A stretch of 64,000 nt of DNA. It comes from Nocardia sp. NBC_00416 (lineage in GTDB: Bacteria; Actinomycetota; Actinomycetes; Mycobacteriales; Mycobacteriaceae). Below are positions 1-8,635 of this stretch, piece by piece. A model generated the notes under the pieces. That model made no database searches. It was not told the origin of the DNA and saw nothing but the letters and a program-made list of their open reading frames with translations. Both the position numbers and the translations under genes were made by a program. Each line of letters opens with the position of its first letter. Position 1 is the stretch's first letter. The DNA is taken from assembly GCF_036032445.1 (NCBI RefSeq), contig NZ_CP107932.1, positions 3,412,501 to 3,476,500 of the forward strand. Direction: 5' to 3'.

Positions 1-936
1 ATTCGAATTCACTTTCGATATGTCGAAGGCTGCGACCATCTCGTCCATGGAGAACACGTCGTGGTCGTCGGCGATGCTCCAGCCGAGCAGTGCGAGGTAA
101 TTCAGGAGCCCTTCGGGGATGAATCCGCGGTCGCGGTGAACGAAGAGGTCGGCCTCCGGATCGCGCTTGGAGAGCTTCTTGTTCCCTGGGCCCATGACGA
201 ACGGCAGATGGCCGAATTCGGGGGTGAAATCGCTGACCCCGATACGCTGCAGCGCGGCATGCAGAGCGATTTGACGCGGTGTCGACGAGAGCAGATCTTC
301 GCCGCGGAGAACGTGGGTTATCCGCATAGTGGCGTCGTCTACCGGATTAACCAGCGTATAAAGCGGGTCGCCGGTGCCGCGGGTGAGCGCGTAATCCGGG
401 ACGACGCCGGCCTTGAACGTGGTTTCGCCACGCACCAGGTCGTGCCAGGTGATGTCGGTGTCGGGCATTCGCAACCGGACCACGGCGCCGCGGCCGGCGG
501 CCTTGTATTCCGCGATCTGCTCGGCCGTCAGATCGCGATCGTAATTGTCGTACCCGAGTTTCGGATCACGTCCGGCGGCCCGGTGGCGCGCTTCGACTTC
601 CTCTGGCGTGGAAAAGGATTCGTACGCCTCACCGGCTTCGAGAAGTCTGCCGACGATGTCCCGGTGGATTTCGCGGCGCTGCGACTGCCGGTACGGCGCA
701 TAGGGTCCGCCGATTTCCGGGCCCTCGTCCCAATCGAGCCCGAGCCAGCGTAGTGCGTCCAGCAGCGCCTGGTAGGACTCTTCGGAATCCCTTGCAGCGT
801 CGGTGTCTTCGATCCGGAAGACGAACGCACCGCCGTGCTGACGGGCGTACACCCAGTTGAACAGTGCGGTGCGGATGAGCCCGACATGCGGTGTCCCGGT
901 GGGTGACGGGCAGAAACGGACCCGTACGTTTGTCAT
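1..936 (-). CDS. gltX: Glutamyl-tRNA synthetase, 3' end cut by window edge
   Basis: Class I aminoacyl-tRNA synthetase that charges tRNA(Glu) in the cytoplasm. The reading frame is open from the ATG at 936 down to base 1, so about 312 N-terminal residues are visible and the anticodon-binding end is missing. It begins [19 protein letters not shown], the HIGH-type signature of GluRS, and carries the KLSKR (KMSKS-type) loop near 150-175. It is upstream of and codirectional with the FAH-family gene, whose 3' end lies 13 bp from this start, so the two may be cotranscribed. The gltX, FAH, MFS, leuB order is the mycobacterial one. A discriminating or non-discriminating GluRS cannot be told apart here, but gatB elsewhere in the window suggests the amidotransferase route is in use. 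Confidence 0.95.
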   Translation of the reverse strand, partial: MTNVRVRFCPSPTGTPHVGLIRTALFNWVYARQHGGAFVFRIEDTDAARDSEESYQALLDALRWLGLDWDEGPEIGGPYAPYRQSQRREIHRDIVGRLLEAGEAYESFSTPEEVEARHRAAGRDPKLGYDNYDRDLTAEQIAEYKAAGRGAVVRLRMPDTDITWHDLVRGETTFKAGVVPDYALTRGTGDPLYTLVNPVDDATMRITHVLRGEDLLSSTPRQIALHAALQRIGVSDFTPEFGHLPFVMGPGNKKLSKRDPEADLFVHRDRGFIPEGLLNYLALLGWSIADDHDVFSMDEMVAAFDISKVNSN

Positions 937-949
937 ATCCCTCTTTCGT

Positions 950-1711
950 TCAGCGTTTCGCGGCAACAGGATTGGTCAGCGTGCCGATACCGGAGACGGT
1001 GACCGAGACGGTCTGCCCGTCCTTCATCGGACCGACGCCTTCGGGGGTTCCGGTGAGGATCACGTCACCGGGGAGCAGGGTCATGACCCGGGTCACCCAT
1101 TCGATGATATCCGGGATGTCGTGCAGCAGTAGCGATGTGGTGCTGCGCTGGCGCACCTCACCGTCGAGTTCCGTGGTGATCTCGAGGTCCGCCGGATCGA
1201 GCTCGGTTTCGATCCAGGGGCCCAGCGGGCAGAATGTGTCGTATCCCTTGGCCCGGGTCCACTGCCCGTCCTGGGCCTGCTGGTCGCGGGCCGTCACGTC
1301 GTTGGCGACGGTGTAGCCCAGGATGACGTCCTTGGCGCGAGCGGCGGGGACGTCTTTGCAGGGTCGGCCGATGACCACCGCCAACTCGCCCTCGAAATCG
1401 ACGCGGGAGGAGCTGGGCGGCAGGACGATCGGAATCGAGGGACCGATGATGGAGGTGTTCGGTTTTATGAAGATCACCGGTTCGGCCGGCGCCTCACCGC
1501 CGAACTCGGCGGCGTGCGCCGCGTAGTTCTTACCGATACAGATCACCTTGCTGGCCAGGATGGGGGCGAGCAGACGGACATCGGCCACCGGCCAGCTGCG
1601 GCCGGTGAACGTCGGGGTGCCGAAGGGGTGCTCGGCTATTTCCTTGGCGTTCTCGCCCTCGATGGCGACGAACGCGACCCCGTCGGGACTGGCAACTCGA
1701 CCTAGACGCAT
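950..1711 (-). CDS. Fumarylacetoacetate hydrolase family protein
   Basis: A 253-residue enzyme of the FAH / 2-hydroxyhepta-2,4-diene-1,7-dioate isomerase superfamily. These metal-dependent cytoplasmic enzymes cleave or isomerise 2-oxo acids from aromatic catabolism. Visible family marks are the [15 protein letters not shown] segment, the metal-binding region [13 protein letters not shown], the [14 protein letters not shown] segment, and the C-terminal [10 protein letters not shown] loop. Length fits single-domain FAH proteins. The ATG at 1711 sits 6 nt behind a TAGACT box, which suggests a leaderless transcript. Position next to gltX matches M. tuberculosis Rv2993c. The true substrate is unknown; oxaloacetate decarboxylase or acylpyruvase activity is equally possible. 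Confidence 0.9.
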   Translation of the reverse strand: MRLGRVASPDGVAFVAIEGENAKEIAEHPFGTPTFTGRSWPVADVRLLAPILASKVICIGKNYAAHAAEFGGEAPAEPVIFIKPNTSIIGPSIPIVLPPSSSRVDFEGELAVVIGRPCKDVPAARAKDVILGYTVANDVTARDQQAQDGQWTRAKGYDTFCPLGPWIETELDPADLEITTELDGEVRQRSTTSLLLHDIPDIIEWVTRVMTLLPGDVILTGTPEGVGPMKDGQTVSVTVSGIGTLTNPVAAKR

Positions 1712-1717
1712 GGTCGG

Positions 1718-1723
1718 AGTCTA
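1718..1723 (-). promoter_or_regulatory. Putative -10 box for a leaderless FAH-family transcript
   Basis: TAGACT on the minus strand lies 6 nt before the ATG at 1711, with no Shine-Dalgarno between. This is the typical spacing for leaderless genes in Mycobacteriales. No good -35 is visible. Confidence 0.5.
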
Positions 1724-1836
1724 TCCAGCCGGATCCACCAGCCCGAATGCGCCCGACCGGTCGGTCCGACCGGTGGTGACAACCGCGATACCAGTTGCGG
1801 CATCTCCTGCCCTGAGGTGTACCGTACGGACTGAAG

Positions 1837-1872
1837 TTCAAACTTTGAGATTAGTATCTCATATATTGAGAT
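1837..1872 (+). promoter_or_regulatory. Stacked palindromic operator over the MFS promoter
   Basis: TGAGAT (1846-1851), ATCTCA (1856-1861) and TGAGAT (1867-1872) make two overlapping inverted repeats with 4- and 5-nt spacers. AAGTT-ca-AACTT lies just upstream. TATATT at 1862-1867 could be the -10, which would put the promoter inside the operator. This looks like a repressor site controlling the MFS gene 24 bp downstream. The regulator is not adjacent. Confidence 0.6.
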
Positions 1873-1895
1873 AGCTCGTTCCGAGATGGGGAACT

Positions 1896-3107
1896 ATGGC
1901 ACCCAGTTCACCGGCGGCCGCTCCGATCGCCGCACACAGCAGGCAGATATCCCCCGCCCACCGCTGGCTCATGCTCGTGTTCGGCGTTTTCGCCCAGACC
2001 ACCAGCGCGATCTTCGTCCACGGGGTGCCCTTCCTGCTGCCCGCGCTCACCGCCGGCGGTATGCCGCTGCCCACCGCCGGCCTGCTCGTGGCCATGCCGA
2101 CGGTCGGCCTGTGCTGCACGCTCATCGCCTGGGGCTACCTGGTCGACCGGGTCGGTGAACGTATAGCCCTGGTCACCGGTCCGCTGATCATGTGCGCGGC
2201 CGGGACGGCCGCCGCCTTCACCACGAGCTACCCCGTACTCGGGGTCCTGCTGTTCCTGGGCGGGGTCGGCGCCGCCAGCACCAACGGCGCCAGCGGCCGG
2301 GTGATCGTCGGCTGGTTCCCGCCCGACCGGCGCGGACTGGCCATGGGTATCCGGCAGACCGGCCAGCCCATCGGAGTCGGGATCGCCGCGATGTCCATAC
2401 CGCTGGTCGCGGACAAGTTCGGTGTGGCGCCCGCGCTCGCCGTGCCCGCCGTACTGGCCGGACTGGCCGCGGTGAGCTGCCTGCTGGGCATCATCGACCC
2501 GCCCCGCCCGGCGCGGGCACAAGCCGCCGGCGCCAACCCCTATCGGGGCAGCAGCACCCTGTGGCGCATCCACGGCGTCTCGATCCTGCTGGTCGTCCCG
2601 CAGGCCACCGTCTGGACCTTCGCCCTGCTCTGGCTGCATCGCGACCTGGGCTGGTCGCTGGCCGTGGCCGGAGCGCTGGTCACCGCCACCCAGGTGCTCG
2701 GCGCACTGGGCCGGATCGGAGCGGGCGCCTGGTCCGATCACGTCGGCAGCCGGATGGGCCCGCTGCGCCAGGTCGCGATCGCCGCGGTCGCCACGATGTC
2801 CCTGCTGGCACTGACGGCCTGGACGCAATGGTGGTGGGCGGCCGTGCCGCTGCTGGTCATCGCGTCGGTGGTCACGGTCTCCGACAACGGACTGGCGTTC
2901 ACCGCCATCGCCGAACGGGCCGGACCTTTCTGGAGCGGCCGTGGGTTGGGCATCCAGAACACCGGTCAGAACCTCATGGTCGCCGCGGTGCCGCCGGTAT
3001 TCGGCGTATTGATCACCGCGACCGGTTTCCCCGCCGTCTACCTGGCGGCAGCAGCCCTGGCCGCGGTGGCGATTCCCTTGGTCCCGGTCGCCTCGGAAAA
3101 CCCCTGA
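1896..3107 (+). CDS. Major facilitator superfamily transporter
   Basis: A 403-residue polytopic inner-membrane protein of about 12 hydrophobic segments. It shows the MFS loop 2-3 signature GYLVDRVGERIAL and a second half-repeat with GRIGAGAWSDHVGSR. The first segment begins at about residue 26 after a short Ser/Ala-rich cytoplasmic tail. The substrate cannot be read from the sequence. The place between the FAH gene and leuB is that of Rv2994 in M. tuberculosis, an uncharacterised MFS efflux-type protein. Its promoter carries overlapping inverted repeats, so substrate-induced expression under a dimeric repressor is likely. The ATG at 1896 follows GATGGGGAACT, a modest ribosome site. Confidence 0.9.
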   Translation: MAPSSPAAAPIAAHSRQISPAHRWLMLVFGVFAQTTSAIFVHGVPFLLPALTAGGMPLPTAGLLVAMPTVGLCCTLIAWGYLVDRVGERIALVTGPLIMCAAGTAAAFTTSYPVLGVLLFLGGVGAASTNGASGRVIVGWFPPDRRGLAMGIRQTGQPIGVGIAAMSIPLVADKFGVAPALAVPAVLAGLAAVSCLLGIIDPPRPARAQAAGANPYRGSSTLWRIHGVSILLVVPQATVWTFALLWLHRDLGWSLAVAGALVTATQVLGALGRIGAGAWSDHVGSRMGPLRQVAIAAVATMSLLALTAWTQWWWAAVPLLVIASVVTVSDNGLAFTAIAERAGPFWSGRGLGIQNTGQNLMVAAVPPVFGVLITATGFPAVYLAAAALAAVAIPLVPVASENP

Positions 3108-3126
3108 AGGGACTCGGGACCACCAG

Positions 3127-3162
3127 CCCGGTGGCCCGGCCGTGATCGGCTGGGCCACCGGG
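3127..3162. terminator. Hairpin between convergent genes
   Basis: A perfect 11-bp stem, CCCGGTGGCCC (3127-3137) with GGGCCACCGGG (3152-3162), lies between the ends of the MFS gene and the minus-strand 87-residue gene. It can serve both strands. It has no U-run, as is usual in high-GC actinobacteria. Confidence 0.65.
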
Positions 3163-3169
3163 AATCCGG

Positions 3170-3433
3170 TCAGATCTCGATGAGCACCGCGGGATCGAAT
3201 GCCACGCGAATCGTTATGTCGGCCTCGATCTCGGCGGTGAACTCATCCCCCTCGGCAGCCGTCGGCTCCCACCGATAGCTTCCGCCGTCCAGAACTCCCC
3301 GCGCCCCCGCTGCCACCTCGACCAACCACCCGTCTTCGAGTTCGAAACCCTTGCCGCCTTCCGGCCGGTCGTAGAGATCCAGCATCGTGTACGGGCCGAA
3401 GCCGGCATCACAGGTGGCGTGCCACGCGGTCAT
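3170..3433 (-). CDS. Hypothetical protein, 87 residues
   Basis: A small acidic protein of unknown function. Start chosen at the ATG at 3433 because it is preceded by GGAGGGCAGC, a clear Shine-Dalgarno. It has no signal peptide or membrane segment. The alternating charged and hydrophobic residues in the second half (EFTAEIEADITIRV) suggest beta strands. It lies downstream of leuB on the same strand but a strong hairpin separates them. Codon use is like its neighbours. Family not recognised. Confidence 0.6.
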   Translation of the reverse strand: MTAWHATCDAGFGPYTMLDLYDRPEGGKGFELEDGWLVEVAAGARGVLDGGSYRWEPTAAEGDEFTAEIEADITIRVAFDPAVLIEI

Positions 3434-3458
3434 GCTGCCCTCCGAGCGCTCGGGCCAT

Positions 3459-3489
3459 CCATCGGGAATACGCCGGGTATCCCCGATGG
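3459..3489 (-). terminator. Hairpin after leuB
   Basis: CCATCGGG (3459-3466) pairs with CCCGATGG (3482-3489), with further partial pairing inside. It lies between the leuB stop and the next minus-strand gene. Confidence 0.55.
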
Positions 3490-3539
3490 TATCGGAGTCA
3501 CGACCCGGATTCGCTCGCGCAAATCCGGGATCGCCGAGG

Positions 3540-4547
3540 TCAGACCGCGGCGGCGATCCGGTCGCCGACCTCGGTGGTCGAGGAAGTCCCGCTGCGGGTG
3601 GACAGATCCTTGGCCACCGCCTCCTGGATTCGCGTGGCGGCCTCGGTCTCGCCCTTGTGCTCGAGCAGCAGTGATACCGAGAGGATTGCGGCGGTCGGGT
3701 CGGCCTTGGACTGGCCGGCGATATCCGGGGCGCTGCCGTGCACCGGTTCGAACATGCTCGGGTTGGCGCCGGTGGCGTCGATATTGCCGCTGGCGGCCAA
3801 GCCGATACCGCCGCTGACGGCCGCGGCGAGGTCGGTGATGATGTCGCCGAACAGGTTGTCGGTGACGATCACGTCGAAGCGGCCCGGATCGGTGACCATA
3901 TGGATGGTGGCGGCGTCGATGTGCTGGTAGGCCACCTCGACATCGCCGTACTCGGCGGCGACCGCGTCGACCGTGCGCTGCCACAGCGAACCGGCGAAGG
4001 CGAGCACGTTGGTCTTGTGCACCAGTGTGAGGTGCTTGCGCCGAGCCTGCGCTTTGGCGAAGGCGTAACGGACCACCCGCTCGATCCCGAACCGGGTGTT
4101 GGTGCTGACCTCGGTGGCGACCTCGTGCGGGGTGCCGACCCGGATCGCGCCGCCGGTCCCGGTGTAGGGGCCCTCGGTGCCCTCACGCACGACCACGAAG
4201 TCGATGTCCGGCGTACCCGCCAGCGGACTGCCGACTCCCGGATACAGCTTGGAGGGCCGCAGATTCACGTGGTGGTCCAAGGCGAACCGGGTGCGCAGCA
4301 GTAGTCCGCGTTCGAGGACGCCGCTGGGCACCGAGGGGTCGCCGATGGCGCCGAGCAGGATCGCGTCGTGCTGTTTCAACTCCGGCAGCACCGACTCCGG
4401 CAGCACTTCGCCGGTGGCGTGGTAGCGCTTGGCGCCCAGGTCGTATTCGGTCCGTTCGACCCCGGGCAGCACCACATCGAGCACCTTCAGCGCCTCGGTG
4501 ACGACTTCCGGTCCGATTCCGTCACCGGGGATCACGGCGAGTTTCAT
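3540..4547 (-). CDS. leuB: 3-isopropylmalate dehydrogenase
   Basis: Catalyses oxidative decarboxylation of 3-isopropylmalate to 2-oxoisocaproate (third step of leucine synthesis) with NAD and a divalent metal in the cytoplasm. The N-terminus [15 protein letters not shown] is the isocitrate/isopropylmalate dehydrogenase start, and the [13 protein letters not shown] metal and substrate segment is intact. The ATG at 4547 gives 335 residues, close to the mycobacterial enzyme. An in-frame GTG at 4556 would add three residues (MVV) and cannot be excluded. It follows serA on the same strand after a hairpin at 4647-4675, so it probably has its own promoter. It is not linked to other leu genes here, as in M. 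tuberculosis. Confidence 0.96.
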   Translation of the reverse strand: MKLAVIPGDGIGPEVVTEALKVLDVVLPGVERTEYDLGAKRYHATGEVLPESVLPELKQHDAILLGAIGDPSVPSGVLERGLLLRTRFALDHHVNLRPSKLYPGVGSPLAGTPDIDFVVVREGTEGPYTGTGGAIRVGTPHEVATEVSTNTRFGIERVVRYAFAKAQARRKHLTLVHKTNVLAFAGSLWQRTVDAVAAEYGDVEVAYQHIDAATIHMVTDPGRFDVIVTDNLFGDIITDLAAAVSGGIGLAASGNIDATGANPSMFEPVHGSAPDIAGQSKADPTAAILSVSLLLEHKGETEAATRIQEAVAKDLSTRSGTSSTTEVGDRIAAAV

Positions 4548-4646
4548 GACAACCACGCTTTCTACGAACGACGAGGCCGCGAACAGAGCGGGACGCGGCT
4601 GCCGGGCCGGGTATGCCTGTCGCTGGGACGGTGTCCGGGTACCGGT

Positions 4647-4675
4647 CCGCCCCGGGCAGCGAGAGCCCGGGGCGG
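4647..4675 (-). terminator. Terminator hairpin after serA
   Basis: Stem CCGCCCCGGGC (4647-4657) with GCCCGGGGCGG (4665-4675), 11 perfect pairs and a 7-nt loop, 60 bp past the serA stop. Confidence 0.7.
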
Positions 4676-4734
4676 GTTCGTACCCGTCGGCGCGCGCTAC
4701 CCACCGGCCCGGGCGGCAGCGCGCAGGGGTTACA

Positions 4735-6333
4735 TCAGAACAGGTCGACCAGCGCGACCTTGGCGGCGCCCACCGCGGCGGCGATCTCGGAGCGCACCGC
4801 CTCGGGCACCTCCTTGTTCACCCGCAGCACCACGGTGGCACCTTCCTTGTTGGCGTCCTGGGTGAGCTGAGCGGCGAGGATATCGACCTCGGCGGCGCCG
4901 AGCGCGGTGCCGACCCGGCCCAGCGCGCCCGGCCTGTCCTCGTAGTTGAGCACGGCCAGGTTGATGCCCTCGGCGCGCATATCGTAGTTGCGGCCGTTGA
5001 TGTTGACGATCTTCTCGACCTGCTGCGGTTCGGTCAGCGCACCGGCCACATTGAGGGTGCGGCCGTCGCCGAACACGGCGCGCAGATCCACCAGACTGCG
5101 GTGGCTCGGACTCTCCGTCGCGGTGGTCACCTCGGCGGTGATCCCGCGGGCCTGGGCCAGGGCGGGCGCGTTCACGAAGGTCACCTGGTCGTCGACGTGC
5201 GCCGAGAACACCCCGCGCAGCGCGGCCAGCTGCAGCACCTCGACCTGGGAGGCGGCCAGTTCGCCGCGTACCTGTACCTCGAGGCTCACCGGCAGTTCGT
5301 CGGCGAGGGCGCCGAGCAGCGCACCCTGTTTGCGGACCAGATCCAGCCAGGGGGCGACCTCGTCGCCGACCACGCCGCCGGTCACATTGACCGCGCCGGG
5401 GACGAATTCGCCGGCCAGGGCCAGCAGCACGGATTTCGCTACATCGGTGCCCGCCCGGTCCTGCGCTTCGCTGGTGGAGGCGCCCAGATGCGGGGTGACC
5501 ACGACCTGCGGCAGACCGAACAGCGGGCTGTCGGTGCAGGGTTCGGTCTCGTAGACGTCGATACCGGCGGCCCGCACATGACCCGAGGTGATCGCCTCGG
5601 CGAGCGCGACCTCGTCCACCAGGCCGCCGCGCGCCGCGTTGACGATGATGACGCCCTTCTTGGTCTTGGCGAGCGCATCCTTGCCCAGCAGGCCCTTGGT
5701 CTCCGGGGTCTTCGGCAGGTGGATGGAGATGAGGTCGGCCCGCTCCAGCACCTCGTCGAGGGTCAGCAGTTCGATACCGAGCTGGGCGGCGCGAGCCGGG
5801 GAGACGTAGGGGTCATAGGCGACGATCTTGGTTTCGAAGGCCGCGAGCCGGGCCGCGAACAGCTGCCCGATCCGGCCGAGACCGATCACACCGACGGTTT
5901 TGCCGAAGATCTCGACCCCGTTGAAGCTGCTGCGCTTCCAGGTGTGCTCACGCAGGGTGGCGTCGGCGGCCGGGATCTGGCGGGCCGCGCTCAGCAGCAG
6001 GGTGACCGCGTGTTCGGCGGCGGTGTGGATATTGGAGGTCGGGGCGTTGACGACCATGACACCGCGTTCGGTGGCCGCCGGCACATCGACGTTGTCCAGG
6101 CCGACGCCGGCCCGGGCGACGATCTGCAGGTTCTTGCCCGCTTCGAGGACTTCGGCGTCGACGGTGGTCGCGGAGCGGACGAGCAGCGCATCGGCTTCCG
6201 GCACCGCAGCCAGCAGCGCGGGCCGATCCGGGCCGTCGACCCAGCGGACCTCGACACCGTCACCGAGCGCATCGACGGTCGACTGGGCGAGCTTGTCGGC
6301 GATCAGAACTACAGGACGGCCTGCTTGGCTCAC
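4735..6333 (-). CDS. serA: D-3-phosphoglycerate dehydrogenase
   Basis: First step of phosphoserine-pathway serine synthesis: 3-phosphoglycerate to 3-phosphohydroxypyruvate with NAD. Domain order is split substrate domain, Rossmann domain with [12 protein letters not shown], catalytic Arg in [10 protein letters not shown], Glu region, and catalytic His in [10 protein letters not shown]. These are followed by an intervening domain and a C-terminal ACT domain ([12 protein letters not shown]) for serine feedback. This is the long mycobacterial type. A GTG start at 6333 is preferred over the upstream in-frame codon at 6378 because AGGAG lies 9 nt before it and the protein then has 532 residues, near the mycobacterial 528. 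It is followed by a strong hairpin. Confidence 0.96.
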   Translation of the reverse strand: MSQAGRPVVLIADKLAQSTVDALGDGVEVRWVDGPDRPALLAAVPEADALLVRSATTVDAEVLEAGKNLQIVARAGVGLDNVDVPAATERGVMVVNAPTSNIHTAAEHAVTLLLSAARQIPAADATLREHTWKRSSFNGVEIFGKTVGVIGLGRIGQLFAARLAAFETKIVAYDPYVSPARAAQLGIELLTLDEVLERADLISIHLPKTPETKGLLGKDALAKTKKGVIIVNAARGGLVDEVALAEAITSGHVRAAGIDVYETEPCTDSPLFGLPQVVVTPHLGASTSEAQDRAGTDVAKSVLLALAGEFVPGAVNVTGGVVGDEVAPWLDLVRKQGALLGALADELPVSLEVQVRGELAASQVEVLQLAALRGVFSAHVDDQVTFVNAPALAQARGITAEVTTATESPSHRSLVDLRAVFGDGRTLNVAGALTEPQQVEKIVNINGRNYDMRAEGINLAVLNYEDRPGALGRVGTALGAAEVDILAAQLTQDANKEGATVVLRVNKEVPEAVRSEIAAAVGAAKVALVDLF

Positions 6334-6526
6334 AGTGGGGTACTCCTGGATGTGGGGACGGCCAGTTGACGCGCCCAAGCTTAGTTCGGCCCGATCCGGC
6401 TGTGCTCCGGCCCCTGCTCCCAGGCCTCCACAGCGCCCGTACCGACCAGCGCGTACCCGCCCGGGCGGGTGGGCGGAATCACGCGCACGGGACCTGCACC
6501 CAGCTCGCGGGAACGACCCGGACAGC

Positions 6527-6570
6527 GAAAAGCCCCGGTCTCCAGCGCGGTAGGAGACCGGGGGCTTTTC
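6527..6570. terminator. Long terminator hairpin
   Basis: GAAAAGCCCCGGTCTCC pairs with GGAGACCGGGGGCTTTTC with one bulged G. Read on the minus strand it ends in CTTTTC, a factor-independent style terminator 10 bp past the stop of the 26-codon ORF. It could also act on the plus strand. Confidence 0.8.
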
Positions 6571-6579
6571 GTAGGCGGC

Positions 6580-6660
6580 TCAGCCGAACAGGAGCGTCCA
6601 CAGCGTGTTGAACACACCGCTCAGGGCAGCCGAACCGGTATCGATGATTACGGGGATCAT
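6580..6660 (-). CDS. Candidate 26-residue hydrophobic small protein
   Basis: ATG at 6660, TGA at 6580-6582. The product starts MIPVIIDTGSAALSG and ends LWTLLFG. It has almost no charge (one Asp) and could form one amphipathic or membrane-inserted helix. Support: AAAGGA sits 6 nt before the ATG, a strong terminator begins 10 bp past the stop, and a 14-bp palindrome lies about 95 bp upstream. So it has the outline of a complete single-gene unit. It is too short for standard gene callers. Function unknown; a membrane-associated micropeptide or a toxin-like peptide are guesses only. Confidence 0.55.
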   Translation of the reverse strand: MIPVIIDTGSAALSGVFNTLWTLLFG

Positions 6661-7133
6661 GGAATGTCCTTTCGAATAAGTGCCCAGCCGAAATCGACTG
6701 TCACGGGGTACATCGACTCAGGGATACCCGGTCATTACAAAATTCTCGGGTCCAGTGACATGTGTCACGATATCTGATCGAGATAGGCGGCTGAGCGCAA
6801 TATTTTCGACCTCTACCTGCAGTTTTGCCGAACCGAGCCGAATGCGGCACACATTCGGAATGTAACGGTGATCAGCGGAGAACGATTCCGGCGCAAGCCA
6901 CCATTTCGCTGGGCCTATGCGCTGAGCGGTCCGAAATGACCCGATTCACCACACTGGATGACGTCCCGGATGGACACCCGGTGAAATACTCCCGCAAAAG
7001 ATATATATAGAGGGACGCGACCGGCCCCGGGACACGATCGGCGAAACAGGGACCCGCCCGCTCGACCTGGTGACCCACCGATCGAACCTCCCGCGTCCCC
7101 CGCATGCGCGGCGGCACCGGTCCCGGATACGAC
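6661..7133. other. Gene-poor spacer with two palindromes
   Basis: About 470 bp more AT-rich than its surroundings and without a convincing gene. It holds GTGACA-tg-TGTCAC at 6755-6768 and ACATTC-g-GAATGT at 6851-6863, both shaped like dimeric regulator sites. The first lies upstream of the 26-codon ORF. A run AAGATATATATAG near 7000-7010 stands out as an AT island. A short plus-strand frame at 6937-7011 has no ribosome site, so I do not call it. Confidence 0.5.
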
Positions 7134-7167
7134 GCGGGGCCCCGCACCTTTCGGTGCGGGGCCCCGC
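7134..7167 (-). terminator. Terminator hairpin after cspA
   Basis: A perfect 15-bp stem, GCGGGGCCCCGCACC (7134-7148) with GGTGCGGGGCCCCGC (7153-7167), and a TTTC loop. It is 17 bp past the cspA stop. Confidence 0.85.
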
Positions 7168-7183
7168 TACATCGTCACATCAC

Positions 7184-7387
7184 TCAGATGGAGCGAACAT
7201 CCTGAGCCTGCGGACCCTTCTGGCCCTGCCCGATCTCGAACTCCACCCGCTGGCCCTCTTCGAGGGACCGGAAGCCACTTCCGGAAACCGCGGAGTAATG
7301 CACGAAGACGTCAGGTCCGCCCCCGTCTTGCGCGATGAAGCCGAAGCCCTTCTCGCTGTTGAACCACTTCACACTGCCTTGAGCCAT
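7184..7387 (-). CDS. cspA: Cold shock protein, CspA family
   Basis: A 67-residue single cold-shock domain (OB fold) that binds single-stranded RNA and DNA and acts as an RNA chaperone. RNP1 (KGFGFI) and RNP2 (VFVHYSAV) are both intact, after the usual [14 protein letters not shown] start. An in-frame codon at 7486 would add 33 residues with no similarity to the family, so the ATG at 7387 is chosen. The long upstream stretch is more AT-rich than the gene and may be a structured 5' leader as in other csp mRNAs. A perfect hairpin follows. Confidence 0.96.
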   Translation of the reverse strand: MAQGSVKWFNSEKGFGFIAQDGGGPDVFVHYSAVSGSGFRSLEEGQRVEFEIGQGQKGPQAQDVRSI

Positions 7388-7752
7388 GATACTTACTTCA
7401 TACTTTCTGTTGCGAGCCAGACGGATCACGGTCGATCCATCCTGATCTCTCTGACAACGATGCCACGTCCCGGAAAGTTCCGGCACCTCGAAAACTCCCC
7501 ACTGTGAGGGAGAACGCGACAGGCGGGGTCCGGATATGACACTGCGCCGACTCCGATCGGAAGCCGCGGATCGACCACTCGTGCCGGTCGCCGAATGCTG
7601 CCGGGGAAATCCCGTAGTACTCAGGGATGATTCTTTCCCGGAATCTTCCGAAGGCCTGTGACATTCGTGACGACTACGCGAAGGTGAATGCCTATCGCCT
7701 TCTCGCGCGGCCTCTCCGCGGCGCCGGAAGGCGCATTACGAGAGGATTCGAA
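7388..7752. promoter_or_regulatory. Divergent control region of cspA and the His/Asp-rich gene
   Basis: 365 bp between divergent genes. It should contain the cspA promoter and 5' leader (minus strand) and the promoter of the secreted protein (plus strand). I see no other gene and no strong inverted repeat. Confidence 0.4.
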
Positions 7753-8076
7753 GTGTTGCGCAAGACAAGTGCATCCGCGACCCGCCGGGCCACCGCCCGG
7801 ATCGCCGTCGCTGGTGTGATAGCCCTGCTCCCGCCGGCTGCCCTGGCCGCCGGCGCGGTGGCCGATCCGGCGGCGTCGGCGCCCGGGTACACCGAAGTCG
7901 ACCGGGATCGGCACGGCGATCACGACCGCGATCACCACCGTGATCGCGATGACCACTGGAACCGCGGCGACCATCGAGACCGCGACGACCACTGGAACCG
8001 GCACGGGGATCGCGGCTGGGATGATCCGGCGAACTGGGCCCGCCACCTGCTGCGCGGCCTGTTCGGCAGCAGCTGA
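7753..8076 (+). CDS. Secreted His/Asp/Arg-rich small protein
   Basis: A 107-residue exported protein. The GTG at 7753 is chosen because GAGAGGA ends 6 nt before it and a normal signal peptide follows: basic VLRKTSASATRRATAR, hydrophobic core IAVAGVIALLPPAALA, and an Ala-rich cleavage zone near residues 30-37. The mature part is dominated by His, Asp and Arg, with the block DRDDHWNR(H/G) occurring twice and WDDPANWARHLLRGLFGSS at the end. The composition suggests metal or polyanion binding, but no family is recognised. An upstream in-frame ATG at 7627 would bury the signal peptide and is rejected. A hairpin follows at 8082-8111. Confidence 0.75.
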   Translation: MLRKTSASATRRATARIAVAGVIALLPPAALAAGAVADPAASAPGYTEVDRDRHGDHDRDHHRDRDDHWNRGDHRDRDDHWNRHGDRGWDDPANWARHLLRGLFGSS

Positions 8077-8081
8077 CCGCG

Positions 8082-8111
8082 CGCGGGCCCGACGAACACG
8101 CCGGGCCCGCG
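8082..8111 (+). terminator. Hairpin after the His/Asp-rich gene
   Basis: CGCGGGCCCG (8082-8091) pairs perfectly with CGGGCCCGCG (8102-8111), starting 6 bp after the stop codon. Confidence 0.65.
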
Positions 8112-8251
8112 TCGCCCACTGGACCACCCCGCGCCCGTGGACCGATTACGACGTTCGGTTGTCCACACAACGGTTTCCGGTCCCGCACTCACCGGAGGCG
8201 ACCCGGTTGTACGCCCGTAGCGTAATTCGTCCGGGCCTGCCGATCCGGTTC

Positions 8252-8257
8252 TAGGCT
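8252..8257 (+). promoter_or_regulatory. Putative -10 box of a leaderless ClgR-like transcript
   Basis: TAGGCT lies 6 nt before the ATG at 8264 and no Shine-Dalgarno separates them. GTTGT-ccac-ACAAC (8158-8171) and TAGCGTAATTC (8218-8228) lie upstream. The latter 11-mer recurs at 10138-10148, upstream of both clpP and urtA. Confidence 0.45.
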
Positions 8258-8263
8258 CGATCC

Positions 8264-8635
8264 ATGACCGAGCCCCGCAGACTCCACTCGATCCCCGGTG
8301 GACGCGCCGAGCGGCCGCCTCGCCGACCGGCGGACCAGCCCGAACCGCTGTGGCGCGAGGTGCTCGGCGAACATTTGCGCACCCTGCGCCGCGAACACTG
8401 CGAAACGCTTGCCGAAACCGCCGAGCGCGCGGGCGTTTCCCCGCAGTATCTGTCCGAGGTCGAACGCGGCCGGAAGGAGCCGTCGAGCGAGATGATCGCG
8501 GCGCTGGCCGGCGCCCTGGGCACCTCCCTCGGCGAGCTCACCGGCGTGGTCTCCGAGCGGCTCCGGTCCCACCGGCGGTCCGCGGTCGCACCCGGGTCCG
8601 GCGCCGGACCGAATGTGTTGCTCCGGGCCGCCTGA
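8264..8635 (+). CDS. XRE-family regulator resembling ClgR
   Basis: A 123-residue DNA-binding protein with one helix-turn-helix at about residues 30-90. The stretch SPQYLSEVERGRKEPSSEM matches the recognition-helix region of ClgR, the actinobacterial activator of clp protease genes and stress genes. Arginine- and proline-rich tails flank the domain. It stands head to tail with, and 108 bp from, the 3' end of a minus-strand clpP pair, which supports a role in controlling Clp. This is probably a second ClgR-like protein, since the main clgR lies elsewhere in mycobacteria (near pgsA). The start looks leaderless. Confidence 0.8.
   Translation: MTEPRRLHSIPGGRAERPPRRPADQPEPLWREVLGEHLRTLRREHCETLAETAERAGVSPQYLSEVERGRKEPSSEMIAALAGALGTSLGELTGVVSERLRSHRRSAVAPGSGAGPNVLLRAA

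Noticed and set aside
61..753. Plus-strand open frame of 230 codons over gltX
   Set aside because: It is antisense to the clear GluRS frame, shows no domain, and results from high third-position GC on the other strand.
6937..7011. 24-codon plus-strand frame in the cspA spacer
   Set aside because: No ribosome site and no terminator; composition fits intergenic DNA.
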